The position numbers and the translations under genes were made by a program. From positions 1 through 48,470 of the forward strand of contig CAYLPJ010000052.1 in the NCBI GenBank assembly GCA_964385465.1: DNA of 48,470 nt, written 5' to 3'. Below the pieces are notes generated by a model. That model was not told where the DNA came from. It saw only the letters and a program-made list of their open reading frames with translations, and ran no database searches. Numbering within the stretch: the stretch's first letter is position 1; every line of letters starts with the position of its first letter. Below, piece after piece: positions 44,622 through 48,470 of the stretch. This DNA is from CAYLPJ01 sp964385465 (GTDB lineage: Bacteria; Planctomycetota; Phycisphaerae; SM23-33).

Positions 44622-45317
44622 CTACTCCTGGGCCCACCGGCTGAAGTTCGCGATGTCGTCCACGTCGTCCGGCATCGTGTCGGAATCGACGTCGGCCCAA
44701 CGACGGTCCGGGCCGCGGGTCAGCAGGACGTAATCCTTGCGGTAGAAGTTGTCCTGCGGGTCCCTCAGGTAGTCGCCGCCGACGTCGGGGCCGTCGGTGT
44801 TGTGCGACGCGACGTACCCCGCGGCGGTGTAGCGGTAGTAGTAGATGTCGTTGCCGAAGGCGTCCACGAACGCCGGCGGGTCGCCGGACGTCTGCTCCCC
44901 GGCCGTGAAGTACGGTCCGTGGACGCGCCCCCGGCGCTTGGCGCGGAACCCCGGCCCGTCCTTCCAGTCCTCCGTCGCGGGCGCGTAGCCGGTGAGGGCC
45001 TGGACGAGGGCGTATCGACCCTCGCTGAAGGTGGGCCAGCGTTCGACGGCCTGGTCGCCGTCCTCGTCGACGGGCGTGCCGCCGTCGCTGGGCGGGTAGG
45101 CCCCGACCTCGTGGCGGAACTGCTCGGTCGCCTGGGCGACCATGTTGACCACGCCCCGGGACTGCTCGATCTTGAACAGCCGCCTGGCGGTCAGCACCGA
45201 CGGGCTGGCCAGCGTGATCAACATGCCGAGAATGACGATGATCGTCAGCAGCTCGACGAGCGTGAACCCGCCGGCCGGGCGGGACGCGATCGGGTTGGCG
45301 CGGGGCGTTCGGTTCAC
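44622..45317 (-). CDS. Pseudopilin (GspG-like), GTG start
   Basis: The 231-residue protein uses a GTG at 45317, preceded by GAGG; no ATG lies before the leader. The leader (NRTPRANPIASRPAG) leads into the helix FTLVELLTIIVILGMLITLA. Downstream residues include QATEQFRHEVGAYPPSDGGT, AFGNDIYYYRYTAAGYVASH and the C-terminal VLLTRGPDRRWADVDSDTMP, a calcium-loop-like end as in GspG. It is larger than canonical GspG (about 140). Confidence 0.82.
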   Translation of the reverse strand: MNRTPRANPIASRPAGGFTLVELLTIIVILGMLITLASPSVLTARRLFKIEQSRGVVNMVAQATEQFRHEVGAYPPSDGGTPVDEDGDQAVERWPTFSEGRYALVQALTGYAPATEDWKDGPGFRAKRRGRVHGPYFTAGEQTSGDPPAFVDAFGNDIYYYRYTAAGYVASHNTDGPDVGGDYLRDPQDNFYRKDYVLLTRGPDRRWADVDSDTMPDDVDDIANFSRWAQE

Positions 45318-45325
45318 GTGCGGCC

Positions 45326-46039
45326 TCAATCCTGCTTGTAGTTGTTCAGGTCGCCCTGGAAGTAGAGCCGGTCGGTGCTGGCGGCGTGGATGACGAACCG
45401 CCCGTCCATGGAGATGACGACCGAGCCGTCGTCGTTCTCCTTGCCGACGTACTCGCGGATGGTCATGTCGGTCTCGTCGCCCTCGTCGTCGTAGGTGGCG
45501 ATGTTGTCGTCGGTGTAATAGGCGGCGTTGTCGTCGTTGACGTACTGCCCGAGGTGCCCTTCCTGGTTTCGCCGGGAGACGAAGTACAGGATCGCCATCG
45601 GCTCGCTGTCCTGGTCGATGATGCTGTAGGCGACGGGCGTGTCCCGGCCGGTGGAGCTGCCCTGGTTGACCGGCGGGTCGAGCATGTCCTGCGTATAGGT
45701 GGCGTAGTTGCTGGTGGGGAAGTTGGCGTCGTCGCCGGTGCCCTTGGTGAACAGGCACCGGGCCAGCCACCAGCTTCCGGCATCGGAGGATTCGATCTCG
45801 CTGATGTACTGCTGGCCCGGGTAGTACTTGTTGCCCGTCCCCTCCATCTTGTACTGCTGGGCGCCGGAGTCCAGCAGGTGGATGCGGTTGAGCGTCTTGG
45901 CCTTGTTCAGCAGGGCGATGACCGACTGGATCGTCGGGACCACCATCCCCACCAGCAGGCTGATGATCGCCACGACGGTCAGCAGCTCGATCAGCGTGAA
46001 GCCGCCGCCCCGCGGCCGGGGTGTCGCCTGGTGTTTCAT
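45326..46039 (-). CDS. Pseudopilin (GspG/GspH-like)
   Basis: The 237-residue protein starts MKHQATPRPRGGGFTLIELL, with the helix FTLIELLTVVAIISLLVGMV. The globular part shows RIHLLDSGAQQYKMEGTGNK, WWLARCLFTKGTGDDANFPT and an acidic stretch TYDDEGDETDMTIREYVGKE. The first pilin-like gene after gspF, it could be the major subunit, but which of the three G-like proteins is most abundant cannot be read from sequence. Confidence 0.82.
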   Translation of the reverse strand: MKHQATPRPRGGGFTLIELLTVVAIISLLVGMVVPTIQSVIALLNKAKTLNRIHLLDSGAQQYKMEGTGNKYYPGQQYISEIESSDAGSWWLARCLFTKGTGDDANFPTSNYATYTQDMLDPPVNQGSSTGRDTPVAYSIIDQDSEPMAILYFVSRRNQEGHLGQYVNDDNAAYYTDDNIATYDDEGDETDMTIREYVGKENDDGSVVISMDGRFVIHAASTDRLYFQGDLNNYKQD

Positions 46040-46061
46040 GTGCGTACTCCTCTGGCGTAGC

Positions 46062-47327
46062 TCAACCGCCCTGCATGGCCTTGAGCATGTGGATCATGGG
46101 CAGGAAGAGGGCAATGACGATGTAGCCGACGATGCCGCCGAGGCTCATGACCATCAGCGGCTCCAGCAGGGAGATCATCGAGCTGACCAGCACGCTGACC
46201 TCCTCGGCGTAGGTGTCGGCGACCTTTTCGAGCATGCGGTCGAGGTCGCCGGTCTCCTCGCCGACGTCGATCATGTTGACCACCATCGGCTCGACGATCT
46301 TGCTCTGGCGCAGCGGCTCGGCGAAGCTTTCGCCCTCGCGGATGCCGTCGCGGACCTTCCGCAGCGCGCGGGAGAACACCTCGTTGCCCGACGTCTCCCG
46401 CGTGATGTTCAGCGCTTCGAGGATCGGCACGCCCGCCGACAGCAGCGTACCCAGCGTCCGGCAGAACCGCTCCACGCCGGTCTTGCGGCTGATCTTGCCC
46501 AGCACCGGGACCATCAGCTTGATGCGGTCGAGCAGGAACCGCCCGGCCGGGGACATCTTGATCAGCTTGAACAGGAAGAAGACGCCCAGCGGCGCCAGCA
46601 GGATGACGATCCAGCCGGTTTCGAGGATCCAGTCGCTCATGTCGATCAGGCTCTGGGTCATTGCCGGCAGTTCGCGGCCCATCTCGTTGAAGATCTTTTT
46701 GAACGACGGGATCACGAACATCATGATGCCCAGGACGATGAGCACGGCGAAGCTGACGACCGCGGCGGGGTAGATCATCGCCCCGCGGACCTTGCGCTTC
46801 AGCGACTGGCTCTGCTCCATGAAGTCGGCGAGCCGGCCGAGAATGACGTCCAGCACGCCGCCGACCTCGCCGGCGCGGATCATGTTCGTGTAGAGGGAAT
46901 CGAAGACCTTCTCGTGGCGGCTCATCGCGTCGGAGAGCGTCACGCCGGACTCGACGTCTTCGGCGACCAGGCGGATGGCCACCCTCAACGGTCCCGGGCT
47001 CTGCTGCTGCTCGAGGATGCGCAGCGACCGGAGGATCGGCAGGCCGGCGTCGATCAGCGTGCACAACTGGCGGGTGAACTGCGTCAGCAGCTTCGCCGGG
47101 ACCTTGCCGACCTTGCGGCGGGTCTTCTGCTGGGGCTGGGCCGTGGTGGTCGCACCGCCGCCGCCCCCGCCGCCCTTCTTGCGGCGTCCGGCCTTCTCCT
47201 TGATCTTGGTGGGGAAGTTCCCCATGGCCCGGACTTTGGAGGCCGCCTCCTCGCTGGTCCCGGCGTCGACGGCTCCCTTGACCGTCTGGCCGACCGAGTT
47301 GAGGGCTTCGTACTGGAATGTGGGCAT
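46062..47327 (-). CDS. gspF: Type II secretion/type IV pilus inner-membrane platform protein GspF
   Basis: The 421-residue protein has an N-terminal cytoplasmic region (MPTFQYEALNSVGQTVKGAV, then a basic glycine-rich linker KKGGGGGGGATT) and two T2SSF domains, from about residue 90 and 295. Motifs are LTQFTRQLCTLIDAGLPILR, FDSLYTNMIRAGEVGGVLDV and, in the second half, VERFCRTLGTLLSAGVPILE and MVVNMIDVGEETGDLDRMLE. Hydrophobic helices lie near 190-215, 240-260 and 390-415, the last in VMSLGGIVGYIVIALFLPMI. GspF anchors the pseudopilus assembly ATPase. It follows gspE by 31 bases. Confidence 0.94.
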   Translation of the reverse strand: MPTFQYEALNSVGQTVKGAVDAGTSEEAASKVRAMGNFPTKIKEKAGRRKKGGGGGGGATTTAQPQQKTRRKVGKVPAKLLTQFTRQLCTLIDAGLPILRSLRILEQQQSPGPLRVAIRLVAEDVESGVTLSDAMSRHEKVFDSLYTNMIRAGEVGGVLDVILGRLADFMEQSQSLKRKVRGAMIYPAAVVSFAVLIVLGIMMFVIPSFKKIFNEMGRELPAMTQSLIDMSDWILETGWIVILLAPLGVFFLFKLIKMSPAGRFLLDRIKLMVPVLGKISRKTGVERFCRTLGTLLSAGVPILEALNITRETSGNEVFSRALRKVRDGIREGESFAEPLRQSKIVEPMVVNMIDVGEETGDLDRMLEKVADTYAEEVSVLVSSMISLLEPLMVMSLGGIVGYIVIALFLPMIHMLKAMQGG

Positions 47328-47358
47328 GTCCGATACTCCTGGCCGGGGGGGCGAGGCC

Positions 47359-48470
47359 TCAGGCGTCGACCTCCTCGGCGATGGTCTGGCTGGTCACTTC
47401 CTCGATGGTGGTCAGCCCGTCATAGATTGCCAGCAGGCCGGCCTCGCGAAGCGTACGCATGCCGCGTTTCCTGGCCGCCTCGCGGATGACGCCGGTGCTG
47501 GATCGATTCATGATGAGCCCGCGGATGTCGTCGTCGAGCAGCATGATCTCGAAGATGGCCATCCGCCCGCTGTAGCCGGTGCCGCGGCAGTACTCGCAGC
47601 CGGTGCCGTGGAAGAACGTGCGCTCCTTGAGCACGTCCAGCGAGAGCTGGAGTTCCATGAGCATGTCCTCGGTGGGCTTGACCTCTTCCTTGCAGCGTGG
47701 ACAGATGGTCCGCACCAGGCGCTGGGCGCAGATGCCTTCGAGCGTCGCGGTGATCAGGAACGGCTCGAGGCCGAGGTCCAGCAGGCGGGCGATCGCCGAC
47801 GGGGCGTCGTTTGTGTGCAGCGTCGAGAACACCAGGTGGCCGGTGAGGGAGGACTGGACGGCGATCTCGGCGGTGTCGAGGTCGCGGATCTCGCCGACGA
47901 GGATGATGTCCGGGTCCTGCCTGAGGAAGTGCCTCAGGCACCGCACGAACGTCAGGCCGATCTCCGGGTTGATCTGCACCTGGATGAGCCCGTCGATGTC
48001 GTATTCGACAGGGTCCTCGCTGGTGAGGATCTTCGTCTCCACGCTGTTGAGCTCGTTGAGGGCCGAGTACAGCGTCGTCGTCTTGCCCGAGCCGGTCGGG
48101 CCCGTGACGATCACGATGCCGTTGGGGCGGTGGATCAACTGGCGGAAGATCCGCAGGTCGTCCTCCCGCATGCCGATGCGGTCGAGATCCAGCGAGACGT
48201 TCGAGCGGTCCAGGACACGCATGACCACGCTCTCGCCGAACATCGTCGGCAGGACCGAGACGCGAAGGTCCACCGGCGAGCCGTCGACCACCAACTCGAT
48301 CCGCCCGTCCTGGGGCATGCGGCGCTCGGCGATGTCCAGGTTCGCCATCACCTTGATCCGCGAGGCGATGGCCACCGAGATCGACTTCGGCGGCGGCAGC
48401 ATCTCGTACAGCACGCCGTCGATGCGGTAGCGCATCTTGAACTCGTCCTCGAACGGCTCGAAGTGGATGT
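47359..48470 (-). CDS. gspE: Type II secretion/type IV pilus assembly ATPase GspE, 5' end beyond window
   Basis: About 370 C-terminal residues of a GspE/PilB ATPase are visible; the N-terminus lies right of 48470. Walker A is GPTGSGKTTTLYSALNE, the Asp box reads LTSEDPVEYDIDGL, Walker B DPDIILVGEIRDLDTAEIA and the His box SLTGHLVFSTLHTNDAPSA. A zinc-binding loop with CPRC and CEYC is present, which is typical of GspE/PilB and absent from PilT. The C-terminal end MRTLREAGLLAIYDGLTTIE is canonical. It should power pseudopilus assembly together with GspF and the pilin-like proteins. Confidence 0.95.
   Translation of the reverse strand, partial: IHFEPFEDEFKMRYRIDGVLYEMLPPPKSISVAIASRIKVMANLDIAERRMPQDGRIELVVDGSPVDLRVSVLPTMFGESVVMRVLDRSNVSLDLDRIGMREDDLRIFRQLIHRPNGIVIVTGPTGSGKTTTLYSALNELNSVETKILTSEDPVEYDIDGLIQVQINPEIGLTFVRCLRHFLRQDPDIILVGEIRDLDTAEIAVQSSLTGHLVFSTLHTNDAPSAIARLLDLGLEPFLITATLEGICAQRLVRTICPRCKEEVKPTEDMLMELQLSLDVLKERTFFHGTGCEYCRGTGYSGRMAIFEIMLLDDDIRGLIMNRSSTGVIREAARKRGMRTLREAGLLAIYDGLTTIEEVTSQTIAEEVDA

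Overview
The window is high-GC bacterial DNA, densely coded, with gene content typical of the Planctomycetota, probably the Phycisphaerae side. The pointers are an exported PQQ-type propeller protein, a DUF1080 protein, HEAT-repeat and DUF4159/terpene-cyclase-like exported proteins, a sialidase, paired GH130 enzymes, and a long pseudopilin operon with an oversized GspK-like protein. A pyruvate:ferredoxin oxidoreductase suggests anaerobic or facultative metabolism. The assignment is inferred from gene content only. I see no rRNA, tRNA, CRISPR array, prophage or intact transposase gene.

Layout. 1-2680 (-): 5' part of nifJ. 3045-9656: exported HEAT protein, six-hairpin glycosidase, small membrane protein, DUF1080 protein and a Dabb-domain lipoprotein. 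10170-13280 (-): a coupled signalling operon of membrane histidine kinase, single-domain receiver and receiver-GGDEF cyclase. 13480-15474 (+): a sigma-54 activator without a sensor domain, followed by a gene for a degenerate receiver that has its own -24/-12 promoter and an upstream inverted repeat. 15477-17111 (+): a structured leader RNA plus intrinsic terminator in front of an exported sialidase. 17126-20239 (-): methyltransferase-like/PQQ propeller protein with a promoter-spacer palindrome. 20734-25014 (+): an ABC importer (lipoprotein, two-domain permease, ATPase). 25120-27480 (+): cyclase-like/DUF4159 protein. 27499-29365 (-): two GH130 genes. 29497-31642 (-): DUF72 and TPR proteins. 31885-36551 (-): translesion polymerase cassette (DnaE2-type, DinB-type, DUF6504-like), interrupted by a 128-bp inverted-repeat element. 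36669-38345 (+): class III nucleotide cyclase and a catalytically degenerate YprB-like RNase H protein. 38479-48470 (-): GspE, GspF and seven pilin-like proteins.

How the parts fit. The carbohydrate genes (glycosidase, DUF1080, sialidase, GH130 pair) and exported propeller proteins suit growth on complex glycans, with the Gsp-like apparatus a possible export or adhesion machine. The polymerase cassette has a sigma-70-type promoter with a GTTC-N7-GTTA site over the expected transcription start, as expected for SOS control. The least explained parts are the RNA/terminator before the sialidase, the sigma-54 module with its paired TGTCGCA inverted repeats, and several pseudo-enzyme or pseudo-receiver domains that keep a fold but lose catalytic residues.
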